A DNA stretch of 64,000 nt from Nitrobacter winogradskyi Nb-255. Lineage in GTDB: Bacteria > Pseudomonadota > Alphaproteobacteria > Rhizobiales > Xanthobacteraceae. Position 1 is the first letter of the stretch; each line of letters opens with the position of its first letter. Position numbers and translations under genes: made by a program. Below the pieces are notes generated by a model. It was not told where the DNA came from, made no database searches, and worked only from the letters and a program-made list of their open reading frames with translations. Of the stretch, positions 27,543-36,717 are shown piece after piece. The DNA is taken from contig NC_007406.1 of the NCBI RefSeq assembly GCF_000012725.1, positions 2,632,001 to 2,696,000 of the forward strand. The letters are read 5' to 3'.

Positions 27543-28361
27543 CTACCGTCCCGCCAGCTTATCGGCGAAGTAGCCGATGGTCCTGCGGTAGATCTCGGAA
27601 CGATTCCACTCCCGCATCACTTCGAAATTGGGTGAACCCTGATGATAGTCGCCGCCGGCCTTCCAGCCGTTGACCTTCAGCAGGTTCGCCGTCGAGGCCA
27701 GTACATCCGGTACTGAATGACGCAGGTCGACATGGCCGTTGCCGTCGAAATCGACACCGTACTTGATGTACGACGAGGGCAGAAACTGGGTCTGCCCGAT
27801 CTCGCCCGCATAGGCGCCGACCATGTCGCTCAGGCGCAGGTCACCGCGCTGCACGATCCTGAGCGCCGCCAGAAGCTCGCGCTGGAACAGTTCGGTGCGT
27901 CGGCAGTCATGCGCCATCGTCGCGAGCACCCGGAACACCGGCAGCTTGCCCATGTCGCCACGGCCGAAATCCGTTTCCAGCCCCCAGATCGCAACGATGA
28001 TCTCCGGCGGCACGCCGAATTGCTTCTCTATCCGCGACAGCAGCGAGCCATGACGCGTCAGCATCGCCTTTCCGCCCTTGATGCGGCCGCCGGTAACGCG
28101 GGTCGCGACATATTGCTCGAAGCTCTTGCGGAAGGTGCCGCGCTGCCGCCGGTCGAAGCTCAACACGGCCTGATCCTGATGCACGCCGCCGAGCGCCTGC
28201 GAAATCACGCCCTGCGATACTCCATTCGCGGCGGCTTCCCGCGACATCTCCGCTACGAACGTGTCGAAGTCGCCACCGCATTGCGCGGCGGACACGGCGG
28301 TCGATGCAATAGGGGCGGCGAGAACGGCGGCGGCGAAGGCGACGGCGAAACGGATTTTCAT
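27543..28361 (-). CDS. mltB: Lytic murein transglycosylase (MltB type)
   Basis: 272 residues. Signal peptide (MKIRFAVAFAAAVLAAPIAS, cleavage near SAA-QC), then an SLT_2 domain with the catalytic Glu129 in IWGLETDFG and the IGQTQFLPSSY and DFDGNGHVDL segments of MltB. It cleaves peptidoglycan glycan strands to 1,6-anhydro ends in the periplasm. It lacks the C-terminal peptidoglycan-binding domain of some longer relatives. The Cys at 28 sits at the signal-peptide end, but the preceding residues are not a clear lipobox. Confidence 0.92.
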   Translation of the reverse strand: MKIRFAVAFAAAVLAAPIASTAVSAAQCGGDFDTFVAEMSREAAANGVSQGVISQALGGVHQDQAVLSFDRRQRGTFRKSFEQYVATRVTGGRIKGGKAMLTRHGSLLSRIEKQFGVPPEIIVAIWGLETDFGRGDMGKLPVFRVLATMAHDCRRTELFQRELLAALRIVQRGDLRLSDMVGAYAGEIGQTQFLPSSYIKYGVDFDGNGHVDLRHSVPDVLASTANLLKVNGWKAGGDYHQGSPNFEVMREWNRSEIYRRTIGYFADKLAGR

Positions 28362-28503
28362 TGCAAACCCTTTTTGCTGAATCGTCGCGCCTTATAGCAC
28401 GACTTTGGCGCGGGGCGGCATGGGCGCGGAGCCCGCCTCGTTCGCGCCGGAGAACAATCCTCAACGTGTTCTTACCAGAACACGAATCCGCTATGCTCCC
28501 CCA

Positions 28504-29121
28504 ATGATCGACCCCGTCCCCCCGCCCTCGGCCTCGACGGCCTTCGACCTCTACTACCTGCAAAACGGCAAGCGCTTCTTCTGGCGTAATCCCAATCATG
28601 GCGTATCGCTGATCGACGACGGGCACGAGTCGGCCATTCTCTGGCACAATGAGGGTAAAGCGATCCGCAGGCTCTGGACTGACATCGTCTCCATCAACAT
28701 GACCGCCGGCACCACGGGCAAGGAGATCGTCAACAACTGCCGCATCAATTTCCGCAACGGCCGCTTCCTCGTTGTGACCGATGGCGGCGCCTCCGGCGAG
28801 GTCGATCACGATCGCACGCCGGTCTATCGCGACTTCGTTCGCGCGCTGCACCGCCGCCTTGCCCTCGCGCCTCCAGGCGCCATCCGCTTTGTCGCCGGCG
28901 TTTCGCAGACACGCCACACCGTGATGCTGGTGACCGGCGTGATCGCGGGGCTACTATTCATCGTCACGCCGCTGGTGCTGACGCTCTTCCTGCGCGACTG
29001 GCGCGCGCTCGGCCCGCTGGCGGCGGGCACGGTGTTCGTCTGGCCGTTCTTCAAGGTGATCGGCGCCAACAGGCCGCGCGACTACGATCCGCGCCACCCG
29101 CCCGGCGAACTGATGGATTAG
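28504..29121 (+). CDS. Two-helix membrane protein, unknown
   Basis: 205 residues from ATG 28504. A soluble N-terminal part (about 1-130, with FFWRNPNHGVSLIDDG and DIVSINMTAGTTGKE) resembles a PH-like fold, but I cannot name a family. Two membrane helices follow (about 137-160 and 168-187) and a short Arg/Asp/Pro tail. The frame is open upstream to 28405 without support. Confidence 0.6.
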   Translation: MIDPVPPPSASTAFDLYYLQNGKRFFWRNPNHGVSLIDDGHESAILWHNEGKAIRRLWTDIVSINMTAGTTGKEIVNNCRINFRNGRFLVVTDGGASGEVDHDRTPVYRDFVRALHRRLALAPPGAIRFVAGVSQTRHTVMLVTGVIAGLLFIVTPLVLTLFLRDWRALGPLAAGTVFVWPFFKVIGANRPRDYDPRHPPGELMD

Positions 29122-29160
29122 ACACTTTCCGCCTCTGATGGAATCAGACGCGATAATGCT

Positions 29161-31314
29161 CTAATTATCCAGGAAGCTCCGCAGCTTGCGTGACCGCGAA
29201 GGATGCTTGAGCTTGCGCAGCGCCTTCGCCTCGATCTGGCGGATGCGTTCGCGCGTCACCGAGAACTGCTGGCCGACTTCCTCCAGCGTGTGATCGGTGT
29301 TCATGCCGATGCCGAAGCGCATGCGCAGCACCCGCTCCTCGCGCGGCGTCAACGACGCCAGAACCCGCGTGGTTGTTTCGCGAAGGTTGCTCTGGATCGC
29401 AGCATCAATGGGGAGCACCGCATTCTTGTCCTCGATGAAATCGCCGAGGTGCGAGTCTTCCTCGTCACCCACCGGCGTCTCCAGCGAGAGCGGCTCCTTG
29501 GCGATCTTGAGAACCTTGCGCACTTTCTCCAGCGGCATTCCGAGCTTTTCCGCCAGTTCCTCCGGGGTCGGCTCGCGGCCGATCTCGTTCAGCATCTGGC
29601 GCGAGGTACGCACGATCTTGTTGATGGTCTCGATCATGTGCACGGGAATGCGGATGGTGCGGGCCTGATCCGCGATCGAGCGGGTGATTGCCTGCCGGAT
29701 CCACCAGGTCGCATAGGTCGAGAATTTATAGCCGCGACGATACTCGAACTTGTCCACCGCCTTCATCAGGCCGATATTGCCTTCCTGAATCAAATCAAGG
29801 AACTGCAGGCCGCGGTTGGTGTATTTCTTGGCGATGGAGATGACGAGGCGCAGGTTCGCTTCCACCATTTCCTTCTTGGCCTGGCGCGCCTCGCGCTCGC
29901 CCTTCTGCACCCCCTGCACGATCTTGCGAAACTCACCGATCTCAAGCCCGGTCAGCGCCGCGAGCTGCTGGATCTCACCGCGCAGTTCCTTGATGCGGTC
30001 CTTCTCGTGGTGAACGAAATTCTTCCAGCCTTTCGCGGAGAGTTTCGACACCCGGTTGAGCCAGCGAGGATCGAGTTCGGAGCCCTGATAGTTCCTCAGA
30101 AAATCCTCGCGGGCGACGCCATGGCTGTCACCGAGCCGCAGAAGGCGCCCCTCGAACGAGACCAGCCTTTTGTTGATGTCGTAAAGCTGCTCGACCAGCG
30201 AATCGATACGCGCCTGGTTGAGGCGCAGCGATTTCACCTCGACGATGATCTCATCCTTCAGCTTCTTGTAGCGGCGCTCCTGGTTCGGCGAGAGCGACTC
30301 GTTCTGAAGCTGGTTGGAGATGTCGGCTTCCTGCAGGCGGCGCAGCTTCTTGTAGCTGTCGGCGATCTTGTCGAATGTTTCGACCACCTTCGGCTTCAGC
30401 TCGGCTTCAATGGCCGCAAGCGACATCTGATTGTCGAAGTCGTCTTCCTCCATCTCGCCTTCCGCGGCCGCACCCGGAATCTTCTCCTCCCGGTCGGCAG
30501 CCCCCGCCGGCGCGGCGCGCGCCGCACGGAACGGCGTCGGAGATGGCGGGGCCGAAGGGGGCGCGTTGACCGTGGCTTCAGCGCCGCCCTCGCCCGAGGC
30601 GCCATCGGAAGCGTCGGCCGACAACGGCTGGCCGCCGGGGCCGCCCGGCGCGCCGAGCAAGGCCGGGTTCATGCTGCTCTTGGCCTCGGGTCCGGCATAG
30701 GTCGCCTCGAGGTCGATGATGTCGCGCAGGAAGATCTTTCCTTCGTTGAGTTCGTCACGCCAGATGATGATGGCCTGAAAGGTCAGCGGGCTTTCGCACA
30801 GCCCCGCGATCATCGCCTCGCGGCCGGCCTCGATGCGCTTGGCGATGGCGATCTCGCCCTCGCGCGACAGCAGCTCGACGGTGCCCATCTCCCGCAGATA
30901 CATGCGCACGGGATCGTCGGTGCGCTCGCCGGGCTCCGACTTCTTGACCTCGGTAACGGCCTTCTGCGTGACCTCGACCAACTCGTTGTCGGTCTCCTCG
31001 TCAGCCTCTTCCTTGTTCTCGTCCTCGCTGTCGGCATCCTCGGATTCCGACACATTGATGCCCATGTCGGAGAGCATCGACATGATGTCCTCGATCTGCT
31101 CGGGCGAGGTGGTGTCGGACGGCAAGACTTCATTGAGCTGGTCGAAGGTGACGAAGCCGCGCTTCTTCGCCTGCTTGATCATCTTCTTGACGGCGGCATC
31201 GCTGAGGTCGAGCAACGGCGACGGCGCGTCCGCGGTATCCTTTTCGGGAGCATCCGCGGCCTTGTCATCTTTTTCCTTTTCCCTGACCTGCAGCGTCTTT
31301 GCCTTGCTCGCCAT
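29161..31314 (-). CDS. rpoD: Primary sigma factor (sigma-70/sigma-A)
   Basis: 717 residues. Region 1.1 near 45-105 ([20 protein letters not shown]) and region 1.2 near 135-165 ([21 protein letters not shown]). A long acidic non-conserved insert with a Gly/Pro/Ala-rich stretch follows, then regions 2 (about 480-560, [21 protein letters not shown]), 3 and 4, with the [20 protein letters not shown] helix-turn-helix at the end. It is the housekeeping sigma subunit of RNA polymerase. As in many bacteria it lies downstream of dnaG, here across an 816-bp gap rather than in a tight rpsU-dnaG-rpoD operon. Confidence 0.97.
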   Translation of the reverse strand: MASKAKTLQVREKEKDDKAADAPEKDTADAPSPLLDLSDAAVKKMIKQAKKRGFVTFDQLNEVLPSDTTSPEQIEDIMSMLSDMGINVSESEDADSEDENKEEADEETDNELVEVTQKAVTEVKKSEPGERTDDPVRMYLREMGTVELLSREGEIAIAKRIEAGREAMIAGLCESPLTFQAIIIWRDELNEGKIFLRDIIDLEATYAGPEAKSSMNPALLGAPGGPGGQPLSADASDGASGEGGAEATVNAPPSAPPSPTPFRAARAAPAGAADREEKIPGAAAEGEMEEDDFDNQMSLAAIEAELKPKVVETFDKIADSYKKLRRLQEADISNQLQNESLSPNQERRYKKLKDEIIVEVKSLRLNQARIDSLVEQLYDINKRLVSFEGRLLRLGDSHGVAREDFLRNYQGSELDPRWLNRVSKLSAKGWKNFVHHEKDRIKELRGEIQQLAALTGLEIGEFRKIVQGVQKGEREARQAKKEMVEANLRLVISIAKKYTNRGLQFLDLIQEGNIGLMKAVDKFEYRRGYKFSTYATWWIRQAITRSIADQARTIRIPVHMIETINKIVRTSRQMLNEIGREPTPEELAEKLGMPLEKVRKVLKIAKEPLSLETPVGDEEDSHLGDFIEDKNAVLPIDAAIQSNLRETTTRVLASLTPREERVLRMRFGIGMNTDHTLEEVGQQFSVTRERIRQIEAKALRKLKHPSRSRKLRSFLDN

Positions 31315-32130
31315 TCACAGCTCCTGAAACGCACTCATCCGGAAGCGCGCCCGCTTCCCCGTGAAATCCCGCGCCGCGCCCGGCGCTCTTGATTTGCGTC
31401 ACTCACGACGCACAAAGGGCGGCGCAAGCCTCTCGCCACCCCGTCAACCCTCTTTCGAATGATCGTACCGCGTTGGACTACGTGTCGGATGACCTAGGAT
31501 ATTTTCGCTTCTGATTGAATCAGAAGCGAGTTCTAGATTATTGTTTTGACGCGTTTTCTTCACGCGAACCGGTATCCACTTCGCTCGAAAACGCTATAGC
31601 CTGCCAGCCCTTGACTTTCAATTAACCCTGTTTGCCGCCTAACCCCGGATTTGGCGAGTCTTTATCACAGTTCCGAGCGTCACCATCCCCGCATCATTTT
31701 GTTATTTCAAGGTTCCGCGCGACGCCCCATCCGCGCAGGCGGCGTTCCCTGACCGGCGGTTCGGCGAAATCCGGCTCCTGGAGTATTTCCTAAGTAAGAA
31801 GCGCGGCTGATGATACAAGCCGGTCCGCCGCAACTGCGACGAAAACGGCGCAGATGCTCGGCCTTTTGTTTCCCGCAGGCTCAAATGACGCCAAGCGGCT
31901 GCTTTTACTAAGTATTTCCAGTCTTTTCGCGGAGCGATGACCCGGTTTCGTGCGCCGGGAGCGTCGATCGCAAGGCACCAGCCAATTCGTGAGACGGCCG
32001 GATGAAGGCGACCCCATCCCGCGGCCCGATCAACGGTGGAAACGGAACTTGGCCCAGCGCCTGCCAAGGAGTGGTCATCCCCATAGCTCGCTCGCCATGA
32101 AAGTCGTCATGATCGGGTGTCCTGGGCTGC
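31315..32130. other. 816-bp gap between dnaG and rpoD
   Basis: It contains one family A repeat (31496-31601). Otherwise no gene or RNA is recognised. The open frames on the minus strand have no ribosome sites or family features. It should hold the rpoD promoter. Confidence 0.55.
31496..31601. repeat. Dispersed palindromic repeat, family A
   Basis: Near-consensus inverted copy: TTTTCGCTTCTGATTGAATC, AGAAGCGAG, TTTTGACGCGTTTTCTTCAC, CCGGTATCCACTTCGCTCG, AAAACGCTATAGC. Confidence 0.88.
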
Positions 32131-34035
32131 TCATGCGGCAAGATGCATCGTCCCCCCCTTGGGAGCCCAGACGCGAATGATGTCTTCCGCCCACTCCGAT
32201 AAAGCCACTCCCTCGGCGCTGATGGCTTCCTGCTCGGCGTGACCTTCCCGAACCAGATTCAGCAGCCGCGCGACAGCCGTTTCGTCGCCCTCCCCGGCGT
32301 CGAGCCTGGCCCGCTCGATGTCCTCTTCCAGTTGATGCCAAAGCAGGATCCTGATGAAGTGGTCCAGGCACCCTGAGACAAAATCAGACGGCGGATCGTT
32401 CTTCAGGACCGGAAAGCGCTCGAACAGCCGGTGCCCGCGCGGTTTTCCCGCTCCCGCGTCTCCGTGAACGGTTTGCAGCGTTTCGTAAAATTCGTGATCC
32501 AGTCTCTCCCAGATCACCGAGACCGACAGCTTCGCTTCCGTCACCAACAACTGAAAAAGATGCGATAAAAATTGATCAAAGGCATCAGGAAACTGGAGGC
32601 GCAGAACGACATCCCGCTTATCCTCGAGCAATTCAGGATATTGGACCAGCATTCCGAGAAGCACCTTTTGCAGCCCCGAACGCTGATCCTCGCCGCGAAT
32701 CCTGAGTTCGTTTCGAACAAATTTGGAGCCTGCTTCCTTCTGATTGCGGGACGGCCCTCGATTGACCTGCCAGAAAAGGTTGGCAAGCTGCATCCGTGAC
32801 GTTCTGAAGAACGCCGTGTTGACGGCCGGATCCTGGATCGTCCGGACCAGAGCATAGAGCCTCTGCTCAAGCGCGGCCTGCTTGTCAGGCGTCCGCACGT
32901 CCTGACCATCGGTCTCGCGCTGCCAGAGCACATCCCAGAGCGGCAAGGAGCCCGACAGAACGTTTCGGAAAGCCTCGACCCCCTTTTCCCGGATCAGGTC
33001 GTCGGGGTCTTTCTGTTCGTCCATGAACACGAAGCGGAAGGTTTTTCCGACACGAAGCAAGGGCAGGATGCGGTCGATGGATCGATAAGCGGCAGCGACG
33101 CCCGCGCGATCGGAATCGAAGCAGACCACGGGCTCGGGAGACAGCCGCCACAAGGTGGCGATCTGCTCTTCCGTGAAAGCGGTGCCCATGGTGGCGACCA
33201 CGGCCTTGATCCCCGCCTGATAGACCGCGATGGCGTCCATGTAGCCTTCGACGGCGACGACCGAATTGGCCTCGTGCGCCGGCTGGCGAGCGCGGTGAAA
33301 GTTGAAAACCACCGATCCCTTGTGAAAGATCGGGGTCTCCGGTGAATTCAGGTACTTGGGCTGAACGTCCTTCCTGAGGGCTCGCCCACCGAAACCTACG
33401 AGACGGCCGCGCTGGTCATGGATCGGAATCATGATCCGGTCGCGGAAGCGATCATAAGGAACGGGAATGTCGTCTCCGGCGATCAGCAGGCCGGCCTCGA
33501 TCATGTCCGCGACCGGGACGCCTTTCGATCCCAGATATTCCTTCAATGCGAAGCGATCGGCGGTGGCGTAGCCGATCCGGAACTCGACGATGCTGGACGG
33601 GACGATGGCGCGGTCCGACAGGTAGCCGCGCGCCTGCGCTCCGACGCGCGAGGCAAGGTTCTGCTCGAAATATTTGGCCGCGAGTTCCATCACCTCGAAC
33701 AGGGATTTCCGGCGCTGCTCCCGCTGCTCGTCCTCACGCGAGTTGCGCGGAAGCGGCAGCCCCGCCATCGCCGCAAGCCGCTCGACCGCTTCGGGAAAGG
33801 AAACGCCCTCTGTCTCCATCACGAAGTCAAAGATGTTGCCATGCTTGCCGGTGGAGAAGTCGTGATAGAACTGCTTCTGGTCGTTCACGGTGAACGAGGG
33901 CGTCTTTTCCTGCTGGAACGGCGACAGCCCCTTGAATTCGCGCCCTGCCCGCTTCAGCTTCACCCGCCGGCCGACAACTTCCGAAACCGGAAGGCGGGCC
34001 TTGACCTCATCAATAAAGCTGGGCGGAAACCTCAT
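32131..34035 (-). CDS. dnaG: DNA primase
   Basis: 634 residues from ATG 34035 (a GTG four codons earlier is possible). It makes RNA primers at the replication fork. The N-terminal CHC2-type region is present in shape (GREFKGLSPFQQEKTPSF, then FYHDFSTGKHGNIFDFV), but all zinc-binding Cys/His positions are replaced. The TOPRIM core follows (VVAVEGYMDAIAVYQAG near 255, FDSDRAGVAA near 305), then a C-terminal helicase-binding part. The ligand loss is, to my knowledge, shared by other alphaproteobacterial primases. Confidence 0.95.
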   Translation of the reverse strand: MRFPPSFIDEVKARLPVSEVVGRRVKLKRAGREFKGLSPFQQEKTPSFTVNDQKQFYHDFSTGKHGNIFDFVMETEGVSFPEAVERLAAMAGLPLPRNSREDEQREQRRKSLFEVMELAAKYFEQNLASRVGAQARGYLSDRAIVPSSIVEFRIGYATADRFALKEYLGSKGVPVADMIEAGLLIAGDDIPVPYDRFRDRIMIPIHDQRGRLVGFGGRALRKDVQPKYLNSPETPIFHKGSVVFNFHRARQPAHEANSVVAVEGYMDAIAVYQAGIKAVVATMGTAFTEEQIATLWRLSPEPVVCFDSDRAGVAAAYRSIDRILPLLRVGKTFRFVFMDEQKDPDDLIREKGVEAFRNVLSGSLPLWDVLWQRETDGQDVRTPDKQAALEQRLYALVRTIQDPAVNTAFFRTSRMQLANLFWQVNRGPSRNQKEAGSKFVRNELRIRGEDQRSGLQKVLLGMLVQYPELLEDKRDVVLRLQFPDAFDQFLSHLFQLLVTEAKLSVSVIWERLDHEFYETLQTVHGDAGAGKPRGHRLFERFPVLKNDPPSDFVSGCLDHFIRILLWHQLEEDIERARLDAGEGDETAVARLLNLVREGHAEQEAISAEGVALSEWAEDIIRVWAPKGGTMHLAA

Positions 34036-34168
34036 GCGCCGTCTCACTCAATCCAGGCGGCGGGTATAACTGCCTGCCGAATCAGCTAGGCACTTCATAT
34101 TAATGTACTCTATATGTTCCGAGACATATCCCCTACTTCCGTAGTTGTCCACAGGCACCAGAAGTGAA

Positions 34169-34720
34169 ATGACGTTCACAGTCTTCACCGGCGGCGACAG
34201 CGGCGCCTGGAGCATCCTGTCCGTCGCTCCCGTCATCGGCGAGAGCCTCATGGCGGCGTCTCATCTGGCGATCGCGCCAAGCCTGTCGCTGGGCGACACC
34301 TCCGCGACAACACCGTGGCAGCTTCGCGGCGTCGCCAGTCACGCGCGCTATGTCGAACGCGCCGAGAAGATTGCGCTAACCTCGGTGCAGGCCGGGCTGG
34401 GACGCAACGAGGCGACCCGCGCGGCGCTGATTCCCATCAGGAAGTCGGCCGCATGGTGGGAGATGACGCAGGATGAACGTCGAGCCATCTTCGAGGATAA
34501 GTCGCATCATATCGCCGCCAGTCTCAAATATCTGCCCGCCATCGCGCGACAGCTCTATCATTGCCGCGATATCGGCGAGCCCTTCGATTTCCTGACATGG
34601 TTCGAATACGCACCTGAACACGCCACGATGTTCGAAGATCTCGTCGGCGTCCTGCGCGCGACCGAAGAGTGGACTTATGTGGAGCGCGAGGTCGATATTC
34701 GATTGGCGCGCGCGATATGA
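34169..34720 (+). CDS. cld: Chlorite dismutase, short dimeric type
   Basis: 183 residues. Heme b enzyme that turns chlorite into chloride and O2. The heme ligand fits His114 (DKSHHIAAS), the distal Arg127 (LPAIARQLY) and Lys92 (PIRKSAAWW). These are the numbers and residues I recall for the Nitrobacter winogradskyi dimeric enzyme, so the protein is probably that enzyme. No signal peptide, so cytosolic. Start ATG 34169; an upstream start adds eight residues with no ribosome site. Its stop overlaps the start of the next gene, so the two are coupled. Clade 2 (short) enzymes are found in nitrite oxidisers. Confidence 0.9.
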   Translation: MTFTVFTGGDSGAWSILSVAPVIGESLMAASHLAIAPSLSLGDTSATTPWQLRGVASHARYVERAEKIALTSVQAGLGRNEATRAALIPIRKSAAWWEMTQDERRAIFEDKSHHIAASLKYLPAIARQLYHCRDIGEPFDFLTWFEYAPEHATMFEDLVGVLRATEEWTYVEREVDIRLARAI

Positions 34721-35517
34721 CAGCCCCTGATGCGCAGCCGGCCATCATCGCCCTGCATGAACCGCCCGTCATCGAGCGCAATGTCTCCGGCCTCTCGCCC
34801 TTCCTGTTCACCTGCGACCACTATGGGCGCCTGATTCCGGACGCGCTCGGCGATCTCGGTCTGCCGGAAAGCGAGCGGCGGCGGCATATCGCATGGGATA
34901 TCGGAATCGCCGGCGTTGCCGAACGGCTTTCCGCGGCTCTGGGCGCGCATCTGATCGCGCAACGCTACTCGCGGCTGGTGATCGACTGCAATCGGCCGCC
35001 GCACGCCGCAAGTTCGATTCCGGCGCTCAGCGAAGCCACGGTCATTCCGGGAAACGAACGCCTTTCGCAAAGCGAAGCTGACGCGAGGCGGCACGCGATC
35101 TTTGAGCCCTATCATCGCCGGATCAAGGAGAGGATCGACGAGCGGCTGGCCAGGAGCCGTCCCACTATTCTGGTTTCGCTGCACAGCTTCACGCCGGTTT
35201 ACGCCGGGGTCGCACGGCCGTGGCATGTCGGCACGCTGTATCACCGCAGCACGGAGTTGCCGCCGCTATTGCTTTCGCTGCTGCGCGCCGAGGGCGACCT
35301 CGTGGTCGGCGACAATGAACCCTATGCGGTGAGTGATTTAACCGACTACACCATTCCGGTGCATGGCGAGGCGCGCGGACTGATGAACAGCGGCATCGAA
35401 ATCCGGCAAGATCTGATCGGTGACGACGCCGGGCAAGTTGCATGGGCGGATCGGCTGGCGCGCGCTCTGCGCGAGGTCGAGGCGACGCTGATCGCCTCGC
35501 AATCATCTTGTGCCTAA
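34717..35517 (+). CDS. N-formylglutamate amidohydrolase family protein
   Basis: 266 residues. Starts at ATG 34717 inside the Cld stop (ATGA). Motifs of the FGase family (zinc peptidase-like): FLFTCDHYGRLIP near 32-43, RLVIDCNRPPHAASSIP near 84, LVSLHSFTPVY near 150, and PVHGEARGLMNSGIEIR near 210. Family members hydrolyse N-formylglutamate to glutamate and formate, but many homologues outside histidine pathways have unknown substrates. No hut genes are nearby. Coupling with chlorite dismutase is unexplained. Confidence 0.8.
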   Translation: MTAPDAQPAIIALHEPPVIERNVSGLSPFLFTCDHYGRLIPDALGDLGLPESERRRHIAWDIGIAGVAERLSAALGAHLIAQRYSRLVIDCNRPPHAASSIPALSEATVIPGNERLSQSEADARRHAIFEPYHRRIKERIDERLARSRPTILVSLHSFTPVYAGVARPWHVGTLYHRSTELPPLLLSLLRAEGDLVVGDNEPYAVSDLTDYTIPVHGEARGLMNSGIEIRQDLIGDDAGQVAWADRLARALREVEATLIASQSSCA

Positions 35518-35622
35518 AAGTTCAGTCCGTTTTCGTTACCGTCTGAGGCTGATTCAACCACGTTGAATTCAGTCTCAGACGGAGTTCTCCTCGATTTTCG
35601 AAGCCGGTTGTCGTGGTCCCGT

Positions 35623-35709
35623 TATAGCGTTTTCGAGCGAAGTGGATGACCTGTTCGCGTGAAGAAGTAGAGCTTCGCTTCTGATTCATCAGGAGCGAGA
35701 GGGCTCTAG
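35623..35709. repeat. Dispersed palindromic repeat, family A
   Basis: TATAGCGTTTTCGAGCGAAG, GATGACCTGTTCGCGTGAAG, CTTCGCTTCTGATTCATCAG; the right end overlaps the stop of the DUF3309 gene. Confidence 0.85.
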
Positions 35710-35870
35710 ATACGTCCCATCAGGATCAGGATCAGGAGGATGACGATCACCAGCCCGAGGCCGCCGCCGCCGTAATAGCCCGTTCCGTAAAACGGCCCCC
35801 CGCCGACGCCGCTGAATCCGCCCAGCAACGCGATAATGAGAATGATCAGAATGATTGTGCCGATGCTCAT
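35706..35870 (-). CDS. DUF3309 family small membrane peptide
   Basis: 54 residues: a membrane helix (MSIGTIILIILIIALLGG), a glycine-rich loop with GTGYYGGGGLG, and a second helix (LVIVILLILILMG). This is the pattern of DUF3309 proteins, which are short and very hydrophobic. GAGGAA lies six bases before ATG 35870. An exact EcfG-type promoter (36000-36024) lies 130 bases upstream, so it is probably induced in the general stress response. Function unknown. Confidence 0.8.
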   Translation of the reverse strand: MSIGTIILIILIIALLGGFSGVGGGPFYGTGYYGGGGLGLVIVILLILILMGRI

Positions 35871-35999
35871 CTCGTTCCTCGCTTAAGTTCAGTCGTCCAT
35901 GAAAATGGCGAGGAGGATGATCAACGGAATCGGAATTCCCCGATAGTCAAAGCAAAGTCCGCGTCCGAAGCCCGTCCGCCTCCTGTTTACTGAGGCGAT

Positions 36000-36024
36000 A
36001 ACGCAAGCGCTCGCGCGTCGTTCC
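36000..36024 (-). promoter_or_regulatory. EcfG-type promoter for the DUF3309 gene
   Basis: On the minus strand GGAAC, 16 bases, CGTT: the alphaproteobacterial general-stress sigma factor consensus. It is 130 bases from the start codon, with no gene in between. Confidence 0.7.
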
Positions 36025-36108
36025 CGTGCAGGAACCGAGGTATTTCTTCGGGGGACTGGAACTCATTCAGTTGTGGACAGGATTGCAGGAACCGCGTCCG
36101 GGGTGAAG

Positions 36109-36564
36109 CTAACCCGTCAGCGCGGCCTTCACTACGCCGCTGGCCTTGCCGAAATCCATCTGACCGGCGTATCTGGCTTTCAGCGCGCCGATCACCTTGC
36201 CCATGTCCTTGATGCCGCTCGCGCCGGTGTCGGCAATGATGGCGGCGACGGCCGCCTTTACGTCTTCGTCGGACATCTGCTTCGGCAGATAGGTCGAAAT
36301 GACGGCGATCTCGGCGCGCTCCTGCGCCGCCAGCTCCTCGCGGCCGCCCTTTTCGTAAAGCTCCACCGACTCCTGCCGCTGCTTGATCATCTTCTGCAAC
36401 AGGCCGAGCAGGTCGCCGTCCGAGAGCGGCGGTTTGCCCTGCCCGCGCGCCTCGATATCGGCGTTCTTGATGGTGGAGTTGACCATGCGCAGCGTGGACA
36501 GCCTGCGCTCGTCCCTGGCCTTCATCGCCTCCTTGACGGCGTTGTTGATGTCATCGCGCAGCAT
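36109..36564 (-). CDS. yqeY: GatB/YqeY domain protein
   Basis: 151 residues starting MLRDDINNAVKEAMKARDE at ATG 36564 with GGGGGAGG in front. The YqeY fold (alpha-helical, related to the GatB tail) covers the whole protein: RLSTLRMVNSTIKNADIEARG and the C-terminal MGKVIGALKARYAGQMDFGKAS are typical. It probably aids tRNA-dependent amidation or a related tRNA step, but no reaction is established. Divergent from carA. Confidence 0.9.
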   Translation of the reverse strand: MLRDDINNAVKEAMKARDERRLSTLRMVNSTIKNADIEARGQGKPPLSDGDLLGLLQKMIKQRQESVELYEKGGREELAAQERAEIAVISTYLPKQMSDEDVKAAVAAIIADTGASGIKDMGKVIGALKARYAGQMDFGKASGVVKAALTG

Positions 36565-36611
36565 CGGAAAGCCTCCCCCTAGCGGTGCCGGACACCGCCA
36601 AATCACGCATC

Positions 36612-36637
36612 GTTACGTTGCGTCGTTACGTTGCGTC
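36612..36637 (+). repeat. Tandem 13-bp repeat upstream of carA
   Basis: GTTACGTTGCGTC occurs twice without a spacer, 80 bases before carA, in the region shared by carA and yqeY promoters. Confidence 0.7.
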
Positions 36638-36717
36638 GAAAGCAGATGTAGGCCGCGCCGGGGCGCGAGACAACCGGCGTTTGACGCGGTGCGGGAGGGG
36701 AGCTATGTCATGCGCTC

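Noticed and set aside
29203-31392. 729-residue open frame opposite rpoD
   Set aside because: It mirrors rpoD in a GC-rich antisense frame, with Leu/His/Arg-rich composition and no family features.
31702-32067. 121-residue frame between dnaG and rpoD
   Set aside because: No ribosome site, no motif, Arg/Ser-rich; looks like chance.
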